NCBI RefSeq assembly: GCF_038595005.1
Contig: NZ_CP151997.1
Span: forward strand, 2,046,001 to 2,110,000
Direction of reading: 5' to 3'
DNA: 64,000 nucleotides
Source: Chryseomicrobium sp. FSL W7-1435
GTDB taxonomy: Bacteria > Bacillota > Bacilli > Bacillales_A > Planococcaceae
The stretch's first letter is position 1, and each line of letters opens with the position of its first letter. Positions 36,688 through 46,559 of this stretch are shown one piece after another. The notes beneath the pieces were generated by a model that worked only from the letters and a program-made list of their open reading frames with translations, was not told where the DNA came from and did no database searches. Both the position numbers and the translations under genes were made by a program.

Positions 36688-36721
36688 GAATCTTAATTCA
36701 GACTACAACTCAACACAAATA

Positions 36722-36765
36722 AAAACAGTGGATTCTCTAGAATATTCCAGAGACTCCACTGTTTT
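36722..36765. repeat. Dispersed palindromic unit, copy C
   Basis: AAAACAGTGGATTCTCTAGA at 36722-36741 pairs with 36746-36765 apart from two positions, with T and A runs at both ends. It sits in the convergent rnjA/ktrC junction. Confidence 0.8.
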
Positions 36766-36781
36766 TTGATTAGGTTAAGTT

Positions 36782-37441
36782 TTAGTTGAACACTTTCTTT
36801 TCGAATCGATTGATGTCGACATCTGCTCCAATAATAATCAAAATATCATTCGCTTGAAGTTTTTCATCAGCTTGAGGAGATACAAGAATAGATCTTCCTC
36901 TCTTAATGGCCACGATATTGATGCCATATTTTGCACGAATATCTAAATCGATAAGTGAATTGCCGGCCAACTTCGAGTTTACGATTAACTCCATAATAGA
37001 ATGTTCATCGGAAAGCTCTAAGTAATCCAGTACGTTATTGGACAGAATGTTATTTGCAATTCGAATTCCCATATCCCGCTCAGGATGGACAACATTATCT
37101 GCGCCTAATTTCAGTAAAACTTTTTCATGATAGTCATTTTGCGCTTTTACTGTAATGCGTTTGACACCTAGTTCTTTTAACATTAGGGTCGTCAAAATAC
37201 TAGATTGTATGTTATCTCCGATAGCTACAATGACATGCTCAAAGTTACGAATACCTAAAGACTTCAATACAGCCTCATCTGTCGTGTCTGCCACTACTGC
37301 TTGGGTAGCAACAGGTGCGAATTCATCTACCTTCTCACTTTCAATGTCTATCGCCATAACATCTGCACCCTGCTCAATCAATTCTTTTACAATACTTCCT
37401 CCGAATCGACCAAGTCCGATGACTACAAATTCTTTCTTCAT
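36782..37441 (-). CDS. ktrC: Potassium uptake regulatory subunit KtrC (RCK)
   Basis: A 219-residue cytosolic protein that gates a KtrD-type channel. I start at ATG 37441 so that it begins [20 protein letters not shown] with the nucleotide-binding GxGRFG motif; 13 codons upstream are open but unlikely. RCK_N covers about 1-135 and RCK_C about 135-219 (c-di-AMP binds this domain in relatives). Its place after rnjA matches ykqB of B. subtilis. The partner ktrD is 15 kb away in this window. Confidence 0.93.
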   Translation of the reverse strand: MKKEFVVIGLGRFGGSIVKELIEQGADVMAIDIESEKVDEFAPVATQAVVADTTDEAVLKSLGIRNFEHVIVAIGDNIQSSILTTLMLKELGVKRITVKAQNDYHEKVLLKLGADNVVHPERDMGIRIANNILSNNVLDYLELSDEHSIMELIVNSKLAGNSLIDLDIRAKYGINIVAIKRGRSILVSPQADEKLQANDILIIIGADVDINRFEKKVFN

Positions 37442-37556
37442 AGTATTACCCACTTCCCTTTCGACCACTATTTCCATCATACATCAAAAACTTTCGTTAT
37501 CGAGAGAAACTTATGATAAAATTAACACTAATCTTTGTCAATTTGGAGGTAACGCC

Positions 37557-38663
37557 GTGTCGAACGCACCGATCATTCGTTTTGAAAACGTCAGTAAATC
37601 TTACGGATCGAACGAACCAGTTTTACATAATATAAATTTTGAGCTTGAACGAGGGAAATTTTATACACTTCTTGGACCTTCTGGCTGTGGTAAGACGACC
37701 ATTTTGCGTTTGATTGCAGGCTTCATTCAGCCGACATCAGGCAACATTCATTTAAATGAAAAAATCATTAATGATGTACCTGCTAATAATCGACAGGTCA
37801 ATACAGTTTTCCAAGATTACGCCTTGTTCCCGCATTTGAATGTCTTTGAGAACATCGCGTTTGGTCTTCGCATCAAAAAGCTAAAGTCTGCTGAAGTAGA
37901 CCGCAAAGTGAAGGAAGCACTAAAATTCGTGAATCTAGAAGGCTATGAAACACGTGAAATTGAGGAGATGTCTGGAGGGCAACGCCAGCGTGTCGCAATT
38001 GCGCGAGCTATTGTCAATGACCCGGAAATTATTTTATTAGATGAGCCTTTATCTGCGCTTGATTTAAAATTAAGAACTGAAATGCAATATGAATTGCGTG
38101 AACTTCAACAACGTCTAGGCAAAACGTTCATTTTTGTAACTCATGATCAAGAAGAAGCGTTGGCAATGTCAGATGAGATTTTTGTTATGAGTCATGGACA
38201 AATCGTTCAAAGTGGAACACCACTTGATATTTATGACGAACCAATCAACCGATTTGTTGCAGACTTTATTGGAGAATCTAATATAGTTGAAGGAATCATG
38301 ATTGCGGATTACCGTGTGCAAATCGGAACAAAAGAGTTTGAATGTGTAGACAGAGGTCTTTCATCGGGTGAAAAAGTAGATATCGTAATTCGTCCTGAGG
38401 ATTTAGAAATCAAGGGAATTGATCAAGGAAAAATGAATGTTCGAGTAGATACTCAATTATTCCGCGGTGTTCATTACGAGCTTTCCACTTACGATCAAGA
38501 TGGCAATGAATGGTTAGTTCACTCCACTCGCAAAGCAGAGGTCGGTTCAACTATCGGATTAGACTTTGACCCAGAAGCGATTCATATCATGCGATTGAAC
38601 GAATCTGAAGAAGAATTCGATCGCCGCTTAGAATCGTACGAGGTTACTGCCAATGGAAACTAA
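37557..38663 (+). CDS. potA: Spermidine/putrescine ABC transporter ATPase PotA
   Basis: A 368-residue ATPase. GTG 37557 is preceded by TTTGGAGGTAACGCC; the open frame extends 134 codons upstream but that part is only the antisense of ktrC. Walker A is GPSGCGKTT near 42-50, the Q-loop [10 protein letters not shown], the signature [14 protein letters not shown] near 138 and Walker [13 protein letters not shown] near 161; a TOBE domain follows from about 285. First of four overlapping pot genes. Confidence 0.95.
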   Translation: MSNAPIIRFENVSKSYGSNEPVLHNINFELERGKFYTLLGPSGCGKTTILRLIAGFIQPTSGNIHLNEKIINDVPANNRQVNTVFQDYALFPHLNVFENIAFGLRIKKLKSAEVDRKVKEALKFVNLEGYETREIEEMSGGQRQRVAIARAIVNDPEIILLDEPLSALDLKLRTEMQYELRELQQRLGKTFIFVTHDQEEALAMSDEIFVMSHGQIVQSGTPLDIYDEPINRFVADFIGESNIVEGIMIADYRVQIGTKEFECVDRGLSSGEKVDIVIRPEDLEIKGIDQGKMNVRVDTQLFRGVHYELSTYDQDGNEWLVHSTRKAEVGSTIGLDFDPEAIHIMRLNESEEEFDRRLESYEVTANGN

Positions 38664-39471
38664 GTCACGAACATTTTTGATGGTTCCTTATTATTTATGG
38701 ATGGTGCTATTTGTTGTAGCACCTATTCTGTTAGTAGGGTATTACTCATTTTTCGATATTCAAGGTAATTTCACCTTTGAAAATTATCAAAATTTCTTTA
38801 CCGGCACTTATCTGTCGTTAACACTTAGTTCGTTTTGGTATGCCTCTTTAATTACAGTCTTTACTTTGTTGATTGCTTACCCAACAGCTTATTGGATTAC
38901 CAAGACAAAACAAAAACAGCTTTGGCTGCTTTTAATTATTATCCCTTCTTGGATTAACCTACTATTAAAAACATATGCTTTTATCGGAATCTTTGGGATG
39001 AACGGTTCAATCAACAACTTTTTATCGTTCCTCGGACTCGAACGCCAACAAATTCTTTATACTGATTTTAGTTTTATATTCGTTTCTGTTTATATTTTTA
39101 TTCCCTTCATGATCTTACCGATTTTTAATGCACTTGATAAATTAAATCCTGCACTACTCGACGCTTCACGAGATTTAGGGGCGAGCCAATGGATCACTTT
39201 CCGAAAAATCATTTGGCCACTTGCACTCGGAGGTGTAAAGGCGGGTATTCAAGCCACTTTCATCCCTGCCCTCTCGCTCTTCATGATTACAAGATTGATT
39301 GCAGGTAATAAAGTTATCACACTGGGTACTGCCATTGAGCAACAATTCTTAGTGACTCAAAACTGGGGAATGGGCTCGACCATTGCTGTCTTCTTGATCG
39401 TATTCATGGTCATCATCATGATTATTACTGGAGACCGTGAGAAAGGAGTGAATCAGCGTGGGAACTACTAG
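38653..39471 (+). CDS. potB: Spermidine/putrescine ABC permease PotB
   Basis: A 272-residue permease with six membrane segments and the EAA-like loop [25 protein letters not shown] near 177-200. It overlaps potA by 11 bases and potC by 14. It forms the translocation path with PotC. Confidence 0.93.
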   Translation: METKSRTFLMVPYYLWMVLFVVAPILLVGYYSFFDIQGNFTFENYQNFFTGTYLSLTLSSFWYASLITVFTLLIAYPTAYWITKTKQKQLWLLLIIIPSWINLLLKTYAFIGIFGMNGSINNFLSFLGLERQQILYTDFSFIFVSVYIFIPFMILPIFNALDKLNPALLDASRDLGASQWITFRKIIWPLALGGVKAGIQATFIPALSLFMITRLIAGNKVITLGTAIEQQFLVTQNWGMGSTIAVFLIVFMVIIMIITGDREKGVNQRGNY

Positions 39472-40261
39472 TAAATTAGCAAAAGTCTACTTGGCATTCG
39501 TTTTTATCATTTTATATGCACCAATTTTTTATCTAATTTTCTATTCATTTAATAGTGCAGGAAACATGTCGAATTTTGAAGGCTTTACTTGGGAGCATTA
39601 TGCAGCAGTTTTCCAAGATACACGATTGCTTAGCATAGTGTTAAATACAATTATTGTAGCCCTATTATCGGCGCTGATCTCAACTGCAATTGGAGTACTT
39701 GGTGCAGTAGGTATCGTTTATATTACAAATAAACGCTTACGTCAGTCTCTTTTATCTTTAAACAATGTACTCATTGTCAGCCCTGACGTAATTATTGGTG
39801 CTTCTTTCTTAATATTATTTACTATGATTGGTGTTCGTCTAGGGTTTGCTTCCGTGCTAATATCTCATATTGCTTTTAGTGTACCGATTGTAGTCATCAT
39901 GGTGCTTCCAAAACTTCAAGAGATGAGTTCTACTCTAGTAGACGCTGCTCGTGATTTAGGCGCCACTCGTCGCGATGTATTTACTCGCGTAATCATTCCT
40001 TATATTCGTCCAGGAATTTTTGCTGGGTTCTTCCTTGCACTGACTTATTCACTCGATGACTTTGCGGTTACTTTTTTCGTTACAGGAAATGGTTTTGCAA
40101 CACTTTCTGTTGAAATTTACTCCATGGCTCGAGCTGGTATTACTTTAACTATTAATGCACTCTCAGGATTACTATTTATCGTTACTCTAATTCTTGTATT
40201 AGGGTACTACTTTGTAGTGAACCGGGCGAAAACACCATTCCAAGCGGGGGTGCCAAAATGA
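39458..40261 (+). CDS. potC: Spermidine/putrescine ABC permease PotC
   Basis: A 267-residue permease with six membrane segments and the EAA loop DAARDLGATRRDVFTRVIIP near 164-183. GTG 39458 follows AAAGGAGTGAATCAGC, which lies inside potB. Its stop overlaps the potD start (ATGA). Confidence 0.93.
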   Translation: MGTTSKLAKVYLAFVFIILYAPIFYLIFYSFNSAGNMSNFEGFTWEHYAAVFQDTRLLSIVLNTIIVALLSALISTAIGVLGAVGIVYITNKRLRQSLLSLNNVLIVSPDVIIGASFLILFTMIGVRLGFASVLISHIAFSVPIVVIMVLPKLQEMSSTLVDAARDLGATRRDVFTRVIIPYIRPGIFAGFFLALTYSLDDFAVTFFVTGNGFATLSVEIYSMARAGITLTINALSGLLFIVTLILVLGYYFVVNRAKTPFQAGVPK

Positions 40262-41337
40262 AATCATTGGTTAGAATAACCGTGTTAATACTTGCTACAG
40301 TTGCAGTGCTGTTTTATCTCAATACACAACTGAATGACTCTTCTGGCCGTGCAAGCTCCGACACTATTTCAGTATTTAACTGGGGAGAATATATCGATCC
40401 AGAACTTATTACTCAATTTGAAGAAGAGACTGGGATTCGTGTCATTTATGAGACATTCGATTCCAATGAGGCCATGCTGACAAAGATCCAACAGGGTGGT
40501 ACTCGTTATGACATTGCAATGCCTTCTGAATATATGATAGAGAAGATGAAGGAAGAAGATTTACTCATCCCTATCGATCAATCAAAAATTCCAAATTTAG
40601 AAAATATCGATCCTTACTTTTTAGATTTACCTTTTGATCCCGGTAATCAATATTCTATTCCGTACTTTTGGGGCACAGTTGGAATTGCTTTTAATCCCAC
40701 TCTTTTAGATGGTCAAACTTTTGAGAGTTGGAGTGATCTTTGGTCACCCGAACTTGAACAAGAAGTTATTTTAGTCGATGGAGCACGTGAAGTGATGGGA
40801 ATGGGTCTAAACACATTAGGCTATTCTCTTAACTCTACAGATGATGAAGAACTGCGCGCTGCAACGGATCGATTAATGGAACTTGGCCCAAATGTAAAGG
40901 CCATCATTGGTGATGAGATTGTTGAAACGATGCGCAGAGATGAAGCTGCCATTGCACTTGTTTGGTCTGGTCAAGCGGCAGATATCATGTATGTAAATGA
41001 AGATATCGATTACAGTGTTCCTCAAGAAGGATCGAATCTGTGGTTTGACAACATGATCATTCCTAAAACTGCTGGTAACGTGGAAGGTGCTCATAAGTTC
41101 ATTAACTTTATGCTAGATGCTGAAATAGCAGCCCAAAATGCAGACTATGTAGGCTATTCAACTCCTAACTTACTTGCGCTTGATTTAATGGACCCTGAGG
41201 TCACAGGTGATGTTCGTTTTTATCCTACAGAAGAGATGCGTGAAGAACTTGAAGTATACACGGATCTTGGACCTGAAATGCTCGGTAAATACAATGAATA
41301 TTTCTTAGAATTTAAAATGAGTATGAATCGAAACTAA
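40258..41337 (+). CDS. potD: Spermidine/putrescine-binding protein PotD
   Basis: A 359-residue extracytoplasmic solute-binding protein. The N-terminal segment 1-22 is hydrophobic and lacks a clear lipobox Cys, so the anchor is probably an uncleaved or type I signal. The mature part starts SVFNWGEYIDPELITQFEEETG, as in PotD/PotF, with the polyamine-coordinating acidic and aromatic residues along the chain (IPYFWGT, ALVWSGQAADIMYV). It completes potABCD. Confidence 0.93.
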   Translation: MKSLVRITVLILATVAVLFYLNTQLNDSSGRASSDTISVFNWGEYIDPELITQFEEETGIRVIYETFDSNEAMLTKIQQGGTRYDIAMPSEYMIEKMKEEDLLIPIDQSKIPNLENIDPYFLDLPFDPGNQYSIPYFWGTVGIAFNPTLLDGQTFESWSDLWSPELEQEVILVDGAREVMGMGLNTLGYSLNSTDDEELRAATDRLMELGPNVKAIIGDEIVETMRRDEAAIALVWSGQAADIMYVNEDIDYSVPQEGSNLWFDNMIIPKTAGNVEGAHKFINFMLDAEIAAQNADYVGYSTPNLLALDLMDPEVTGDVRFYPTEEMREELEVYTDLGPEMLGKYNEYFLEFKMSMNRN

Positions 41338-41365
41338 CTAATCAACAAGGCGTGGCCAAAACTTT

Positions 41366-41409
41366 AATAAGAAGATTCTCTTGAGTTTATTCTAGAGAAT
41401 CTTCTTATT
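41366..41409. repeat. Dispersed palindromic unit, copy E
   Basis: AATAAGAAGATTCTCT (41366-41381) pairs perfectly with 41394-41409 and is followed by a T run. It is the only copy of the family not in a convergent junction; it follows potD and precedes a gene on the same strand. Confidence 0.8.
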
Positions 41410-41503
41410 TTTTTGGATTCCATTTCGAGTCTCGAAATTTTTGATATTGTTGGCTCTATGCTATAATTTATCAAGCGTATACTCAGAAGAAAGCAGGAAT
41501 TGT

Positions 41504-42709
41504 ATGAAAAAAAATAACCCTTTTATTATATATCTCTTAATGTTCAACATGTTTATCATTATGGCTGGTATTGGCCTTATCGTGCCGATTATGCCGAAAT
41601 ACTTAGAGACATTTGGAGCGGCTGGACAAGCTCTCGGCCTTATCATTGCCGCATTTGCGTTTGCGCAATTTGTATTTTCTCCTATCGCAGGAGACCTTTC
41701 AGACAAATACGGAAGAAAAAAATTAATTGTCATTGGACTTGCATTATTTGGGATTTCACAACTATGGTTTGGTACCGCTACCCAAGAGTGGATGTTATAT
41801 GCTGCACGCTTCATAAGCGGTATTGGCGGGGCATTTTTAATCCCTCCTACTATGGCATTTGTTGCTGATATTACCTCCTATGAAGACCGCGGTAAAGGAA
41901 TGGGCTATATCGGTGCCGCCATGTCACTAGGCTTTATGATTGGCCCAGGTATTGGGGGCTTGTTCTCTGCAATTAGTTTAAACTTCCCCTTCTACGTATC
42001 TGGAGCCACCGCATTTGTAGCAATGGTGTTCTCAATCTTTGTGCTGCCGGATATTCGCAATAAAGAAGTGGCTGAACCGAATAAAGCAAGGGAAAATATT
42101 GTTCAACAAATGAAACGATCTTTCCATACACCTTACTTTGTAATGCTCCTGATTATTTTCATTTTCTCGTTTGGAATCTCGAACTTTCAAGCAACCTTTG
42201 CTCTTTATATGAATTATAAATTTAGTTTCACTCCCGAACAAATTGCGATTGTCTTGACTGCAGGAGGGTTTGTTGGCGTTGTCATACAAATGTTCCTAAT
42301 TGAAAAGCTGTTCAAACATTTTGGAGAAATGGCAATAATCTTGAGCAGTTTAGCATTTGCTGCTGTAACATTGTTTGGTATGCTGTTCGTTAACCAATTC
42401 TTCAGTATCTTATTAGTAGCAACTTTATTCTCAATAGCAGTTACACTCATTCGTCCAGCAGTAAATACCGTGGTGTCGAAGTTAGCTGGACAAGAACAAG
42501 GTTTTGCAGCAGGTATGAATAATGCCTATATGAGTCTAGGAAACATGGTAGGCCCTGCTCTTGCTGGGATTCTATTTGACATCAACTTCAATCTACCATT
42601 TACAGTTGGTGCAGTCGTCCTCTTAGGTACTTTCTTTTTAACCTTCGGCTGGATGAAGAAAAAAGACATCAATTTACAAGAAACACAAACAGAGCAAGGT
42701 GCCCTTTAA
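41504..42709 (+). CDS. MFS drug:H+ antiporter (DHA1 type)
   Basis: A 401-residue protein with 12 membrane segments. ATG 41504 follows AGCAGGA. Motif A is GDLSDKYGRKKLIVIG near 64-79, and motif C-like GIGGAFLIPPTMAFV and GPGIGGLFS near 148 mark the drug exporter subgroup related to Bmr, NorA and TetA. The substrate is not predictable. It is not part of the B. subtilis order between rnjA and ykuM; a hairpin terminator overlaps its stop codon. Confidence 0.85.
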   Translation: MKKNNPFIIYLLMFNMFIIMAGIGLIVPIMPKYLETFGAAGQALGLIIAAFAFAQFVFSPIAGDLSDKYGRKKLIVIGLALFGISQLWFGTATQEWMLYAARFISGIGGAFLIPPTMAFVADITSYEDRGKGMGYIGAAMSLGFMIGPGIGGLFSAISLNFPFYVSGATAFVAMVFSIFVLPDIRNKEVAEPNKARENIVQQMKRSFHTPYFVMLLIIFIFSFGISNFQATFALYMNYKFSFTPEQIAIVLTAGGFVGVVIQMFLIEKLFKHFGEMAIILSSLAFAAVTLFGMLFVNQFFSILLVATLFSIAVTLIRPAVNTVVSKLAGQEQGFAAGMNNAYMSLGNMVGPALAGILFDINFNLPFTVGAVVLLGTFFLTFGWMKKKDINLQETQTEQGAL

Positions 42710-42728
42710 AGGGTACCTTGCTCTGTTT
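42688..42728. terminator. Bidirectional terminator overlapping two stop codons
   Basis: AACAGAGCAAGGTGCCCTTT pairs with the following complement apart from one position, forming a long hairpin. It spans the last codons and stop of the MFS gene and of the convergent ccpC gene, which overlap by four bases. Confidence 0.85.
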
Positions 42729-43587
42729 CTTCTGTTGCCATCTTCACAAAGCTGGCTACTTGAGGTAATTCAAAAGCAGCATCATAACCAATCAACCAAG
42801 TATCGCGAGTCAATTCGAACGCTGGGTCTTCGTGAATTAAAGGTATCTTGTTTATTTGATCATAGTCGGAAAGTGTAATGGAAGGAAGAATTGCATAACC
42901 GAGCCCATTAAGCGCCATCTGCTTGCATGTTTCGATTTGATCGACAACTATTTGTTGCTTTGGAGTCATTGAAAAATTTTTCTGCCACCATTGTTGAATC
43001 TCTTGGTAATAGCTAGAGTCACTCTTAAATTGAATAAAGGGTTTATTGGACCGTTTCACTTGTTCAAGAGACGTCATTTCTTGGTCTACTAAATACAATG
43101 TGTCTCGAAACAAATGAATTTTCTTCCCTTTCCATTCAGTTTGCCCTCTCACAATGCCAATTTGTGCTTCCCCATCCACTAAAGAACGAACAATCTCTGA
43201 ACTCCAACCAGTGTGTAAAGAAATTTTTGCTTCAGGATAGCTGTTTACATACTTTTTCAACACTGTTGGCAACCAATTTTGCCCCACAATGGATGCGCAG
43301 GCTATTTTCAAAGTGCCATGAACTTTGGAAGAGAGCAGTTGCACTTTTTCTAAAGCTAATTCCCTTTTTTGAATAACATCTTGGCTCAGTTCAAGCACGA
43401 TTTCTCCCGAAGGAGTTGGCAATAACCCTTTTTGAGAACGTATAAATAATTGGGTACCCCATTCTTTTTCGATATTTTGTAAGCGTTGAGATAACGCCGG
43501 CTGAGTCAGGAACAACTTCTCAGCAGCCCGTCTCATATTTTGTTCTTTTGATAAGATCACAACGATTTCATAATCAGAGTACATCAT
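42706..43587 (-). CDS. ccpC: LysR-type regulator CcpC
   Basis: A 293-residue LysR protein. The winged helix-turn-helix is near 1-60 (QNMRRAAEKLFLTQPALSQRLQNIE) and the effector domain spans about 90-290 (ASIVGQNWLPTVLKKYV, HTGWSSEIVRSLVDGEAQIGI, QIETCKQMALNGLGYAILPS). These segments closely resemble B. subtilis CcpC, the citrate-responsive repressor of aconitase and citrate synthase genes, and the neighbour cbpB/ykuL is the same. GGGGAGAGATGA precedes ATG 43587. The target genes are not in this window. Confidence 0.9.
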   Translation of the reverse strand: MMYSDYEIVVILSKEQNMRRAAEKLFLTQPALSQRLQNIEKEWGTQLFIRSQKGLLPTPSGEIVLELSQDVIQKRELALEKVQLLSSKVHGTLKIACASIVGQNWLPTVLKKYVNSYPEAKISLHTGWSSEIVRSLVDGEAQIGIVRGQTEWKGKKIHLFRDTLYLVDQEMTSLEQVKRSNKPFIQFKSDSSYYQEIQQWWQKNFSMTPKQQIVVDQIETCKQMALNGLGYAILPSITLSDYDQINKIPLIHEDPAFELTRDTWLIGYDAAFELPQVASFVKMATEETEQGTL

Positions 43588-43605
43588 TCATCTCTCCCCA
43601 CAGAT

Positions 43606-43631
43606 AAAAAGACCCTTGCTTAGAAGGGTCT
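43606..43631 (-). terminator. Rho-independent terminator after cbpB
   Basis: On the reverse strand AGACCCTT and AAGGGTCT form an 8-pair stem around a 6-base loop, followed by five T. It separates cbpB from ccpC. Confidence 0.85.
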
Positions 43632-43635
43632 CAAT

Positions 43636-44079
43636 TTAATCAAGTGACAAATAGAGTTGTTTTTTTAATTGTTTCATAACTACACGACGCGTCATAATCC
43701 CAAGAAACGTATCTTCATCGCCTACAACACATACATAGGGATGGTTGATCAGTAAATCTAATGCGCGTTGGAACGTATCACGTTCATTTATCTTCACAAA
43801 ATCACGAGTCATAACTTCATCAACTTTAATGGAATCTAATCTTTCATATTCTATCCGGTCTAAGCCTAATATTTCATCTGTAATTTGTTGTACACTGATC
43901 ATGCCATGCATTCGATACCGCATATCCAAAACGGGAATCGATGAGTAACCAGTCTTCGTTAAGACTAGTAGAGCATGCTCTGTATTATTGCCAAGTTGCA
44001 CATGAGCAACTTTCTCAGATGGAATAATGAACTCTTTGATCGGGAGCTTAAGAAAATCTCTTGAGCTAACTGATAGCAT
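43636..44079 (-). CDS. cbpB: CBS-domain c-di-AMP receptor CbpB/DarB (YkuL)
   Basis: A 147-residue protein with two CBS repeats, about 12-70 (KVAHVQLGNNTEHALLVLTKTGYSSIPVLD) and 85-140 (VMTRDFVKINERDTFQRAL). Size and the first segment are almost those of B. subtilis YkuL. The protein senses c-di-AMP; without the ligand it stimulates Rel and pyruvate carboxylase in B. subtilis. GGAGTAGATAGAA precedes ATG 44079. Target genes ktrC, ktrD and pyc of the same signalling network are also in the window. Confidence 0.9.
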   Translation of the reverse strand: MLSVSSRDFLKLPIKEFIIPSEKVAHVQLGNNTEHALLVLTKTGYSSIPVLDMRYRMHGMISVQQITDEILGLDRIEYERLDSIKVDEVMTRDFVKINERDTFQRALDLLINHPYVCVVGDEDTFLGIMTRRVVMKQLKKQLYLSLD

Positions 44080-44145
44080 TTCTATCTACTCCTTTTTTCT
44101 GCTCTTTCATCATATCACAGAAAAAAATGGAATACTAAAATTTAG

Positions 44146-44904
44146 TCAAAACGGATGACTATTTAACCATTGTCCACCATCTAACGTAACAATCTCTCCA
44201 TTCATATAAGCTGCTTTATCTGAGACGATAAACGAAGCTAATTCTGCAATTTCTTCTGGCTTGCCAAGACGCCCTAGAGGAACAGAGCGAAGCGTTCTTT
44301 CCGCAGCTTCTTGAGATTCCCATAATTTATCGGCTCCTCCTGTTCGCTCAATAGGACCTGGTGCGATACCGTTTACTCGAATACCATACTTACTACCCCA
44401 TTCCACAGCCAGAGTCCTTGTAAGCGACATGACACCTGCTTTAGCCGCTGCTGAATGTGCAACTCCAGCACCTGCACCCCAAGCGTATGTGGCCAGCATA
44501 TTAAGAATCGATCCTTTTTTGCCATTTTCAATCCAATAGTTCCCAACAGCAGTTGAACAATAGAACGTTCCATTAAGCACTATATCAATTACAGCTTTCC
44601 AGCCATTCGGACTCAGGTTTTCAGCAGCCACTAAGAAGTTACCTGCTGCATTGTTTACAAGAACATCTACCGTTCCAAAACGCTCTACAGTAAAATCCAC
44701 CATTGCTTTTGCATGCTCAGGGTCCCGTACATCCATTTGAAAGATGTCAATATCTCCGCTTTTTAAAAACTCTTCTTTCACTGCCTGTAGTTTTTCTAAG
44801 TCTCTTCCCGTAATGACAACTTGGTTGCCTTCTTTTATAAATTTTTCAGCCATGTATTTTCCCATACCTGATGATCCACCTGTAATAATAACCGTTTTGC
44901 CCAT
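44146..44904 (-). CDS. fadH: 2,4-dienoyl-CoA reductase-like short-chain dehydrogenase (FadH/YkuF)
   Basis: A 252-residue SDR. NADP-binding TGGSSGMGKYMAE is near 8-20, NNAAGNF near 87-93, and the catalytic region reads AHSAAAKAG near 149, where the usual Tyr of YxxxK is a Ser, as in B. subtilis FadH. It ends LDGGQWLNSHPF. The family reduces 2,4-dienoyl-CoA in unsaturated fatty-acid oxidation. GAGGGGA precedes ATG 44904. The neighbourhood (ykyB, cbpB, ccpC) is that of ykuF in B. subtilis. Confidence 0.88.
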   Translation of the reverse strand: MGKTVIITGGSSGMGKYMAEKFIKEGNQVVITGRDLEKLQAVKEEFLKSGDIDIFQMDVRDPEHAKAMVDFTVERFGTVDVLVNNAAGNFLVAAENLSPNGWKAVIDIVLNGTFYCSTAVGNYWIENGKKGSILNMLATYAWGAGAGVAHSAAAKAGVMSLTRTLAVEWGSKYGIRVNGIAPGPIERTGGADKLWESQEAAERTLRSVPLGRLGKPEEIAELASFIVSDKAAYMNGEIVTLDGGQWLNSHPF

Positions 44905-45005
44905 ACAATCCCCTCCAAATTGAATGAATATTCACTCATAATAGTACAGGACATTGCCGTTTGTTTCCACACTTTTCTGCTATACTTAAGGAGGAGGTGA
45001 ATTCG

Positions 45006-45482
45006 ATGACTATTTCTAAACAAAAACAAACCCAATTAGCTCAAGCTCTTTACACTGTTAATCGGCACGTAAAGACGGCACAAGATAAAAAACCTTTATA
45101 CCAATTAAAAAAAGATACATTAATTAAGTTGATTGAACTTGGCTATGCCAAAAAAACAGGACTTCATTTTTCAGAAAATCCTACTCGAAGCAAACAACAT
45201 TCGACTACATTGGTTGAATTTGATTCCTATCTTTTTCATCTACCTTCAAGCCCAGAGGATAAAAAATTACCTCACTTAGGAAAACTTGACTTTGATTATT
45301 CTAACCCTGCTTCAAAAATGAGTCTGCAGCATGCAAAAAAAGAATTAGAGAGCTTTCTCGGCCTACAAGTTGTTAGCCCACAAGTTAAAAAGAAGACAGT
45401 ACCTGCTTTTTATACCTCACTATCAACCACACCCTCTCCTTCAGAATATAGAAGAGCTCAAAAAAACCCATTTAAAAACTAG
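45006..45482 (+). CDS. ykyB: YkyB-like protein
   Basis: A 158-residue basic soluble protein beginning TISKQKQTQLAQALYTVNRHVKTA, typical of the YkyB family of unknown function. ATG 45006 follows AGGAGGAGGTGAATTCG; codons upstream to 44961 are open but have no site. It is divergent from fadH, matching the B. subtilis neighbourhood of ykyB and the yku genes. Confidence 0.82.
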   Translation: MTISKQKQTQLAQALYTVNRHVKTAQDKKPLYQLKKDTLIKLIELGYAKKTGLHFSENPTRSKQHSTTLVEFDSYLFHLPSSPEDKKLPHLGKLDFDYSNPASKMSLQHAKKELESFLGLQVVSPQVKKKTVPAFYTSLSTTPSPSEYRRAQKNPFKN

Positions 45483-45499
45483 TGAAGCTTGAAAAAAAT

Positions 45500-45543
45500 A
45501 ATCAGTAGCTTCTCTTGAAAAAATTCAAGAGAAGCTACTGATT
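45500..45543. repeat. Dispersed palindromic unit, copy F
   Basis: AATCAGTAGCTTCTCTTGAA (45500-45519) pairs perfectly with 45524-45543. It lies in the convergent ykyB/ykwC junction with A and T runs outside. Confidence 0.85.
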
Positions 45544-45547
45544 TAAT

Positions 45548-46411
45548 TTACCACTGCTTTTTATAATGACGAATGAGCGCCTGAGTGCCCTCATCTTCAA
45601 ATCCTTCAGTTATAAGATCATCATACAAAGACTTTACACGTGTCAAACCGGGTAACTTGATACCCATGCGTTCTGCTTCACTTAAGGCAATACCCATATC
45701 TTTCACAAAGTGCTTAATGTAAAACCCAGGTTGATAATCTTCCGCTATCATTTTTGGTCCAAGGTTTGATAACGACCAAGATCCTGCAGCTCCCTGCGTG
45801 ATCGATTCCAATACTTTATTTAAATCTAATCCAGCTTTTTTCCCATAAGTAAGCGATTCACAAACAGCGATCATTGTAGAAGCAATAGCTATTTGATTAC
45901 ACATCTTTGTATGTTGTCCGGCGCCAGGTGCACCGTGATAGACAATATTCTTGCCGAATAATGTGAAAAGTGATTGCAATGATTCGACCGTCTTTTCATC
46001 TCCGCCAATCATAATGGAAAGCACACCTTGTTGTGCGCCGATATCGCCACCTGATACAGGGGCATCAATCACTTGAAAACCTAATTTCTGACCTTGCTCC
46101 GCTAAATTGCGAGCAAGTTCAGGTGTAGAAGTCGTTAAATCTATAAATGTTTTGGCACTCGTGGATTCAAACAAACCTTGATCACCTGTATACACTTGAT
46201 CTACATCTTGAGGATAACCTACCATTGTGAATACAACTTCAGCTTGGTGAGCTACTTCAGCTGGCGATCCATACCAAGATGCCCCTAATTCAATCAGTTC
46301 TGCCGCTTTTTCTTTCGTACGTGTAAAGATATGTAATGTATGTCCTGCGTTTAATAGATGCTTGCAAATGCTTGCACCCATCACACCAGTTCCAATAAAA
46401 CCAATTTGCAT
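45548..46411 (-). CDS. ykwC: 3-hydroxyisobutyrate dehydrogenase-like oxidoreductase (YkwC)
   Basis: A 287-residue beta-hydroxyacid dehydrogenase. ATG 46411 follows GAAAGGGG; a start at 46453 would lack a site. The NAD site MQIGFIGTGVMGASICKHL is at the N-terminus, the substrate loop DAPVSGGDIGAQQG near 119-132 and the catalytic Lys in GAGQHTKMCNQI near 169. Members oxidise 3-hydroxyisobutyrate, tartronate semialdehyde or related acids; the substrate is unknown here. Equivalent to ykwC of B. subtilis. Confidence 0.88.
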   Translation of the reverse strand: MQIGFIGTGVMGASICKHLLNAGHTLHIFTRTKEKAAELIELGASWYGSPAEVAHQAEVVFTMVGYPQDVDQVYTGDQGLFESTSAKTFIDLTTSTPELARNLAEQGQKLGFQVIDAPVSGGDIGAQQGVLSIMIGGDEKTVESLQSLFTLFGKNIVYHGAPGAGQHTKMCNQIAIASTMIAVCESLTYGKKAGLDLNKVLESITQGAAGSWSLSNLGPKMIAEDYQPGFYIKHFVKDMGIALSEAERMGIKLPGLTRVKSLYDDLITEGFEDEGTQALIRHYKKQW

Positions 46412-46456
46412 AATAATCCCCTTTCTATTTGCTTTCTCTGTTCTATTATACACGAC

Positions 46457-46492
46457 AAAAAAAGAGAACCATTCAATAAATTGAATGATTCT
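46457..46492 (-). terminator. Rho-independent terminator after the Spo0E-like gene
   Basis: On the reverse strand AGAATCATTCAAT and ATTGAATGGTTCT form a stem with one mismatch and a 2-base loop, followed by seven T. Confidence 0.75.
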
Positions 46493-46559
46493 AAAAAGGG
46501 GGAAATGAGAATGTTGCTGTGTTCTATATTAGTATTGCCATTTGTCACAAGTCATAAAC

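Noticed and set aside
37155-37556. N-terminal extension of PotA by 134 residues
   Set aside because: It is the antisense of ktrC and its sequence is low in family likeness; GTG 37557 has TTTGGAGG in front and begins exactly where ABC ATPases begin.
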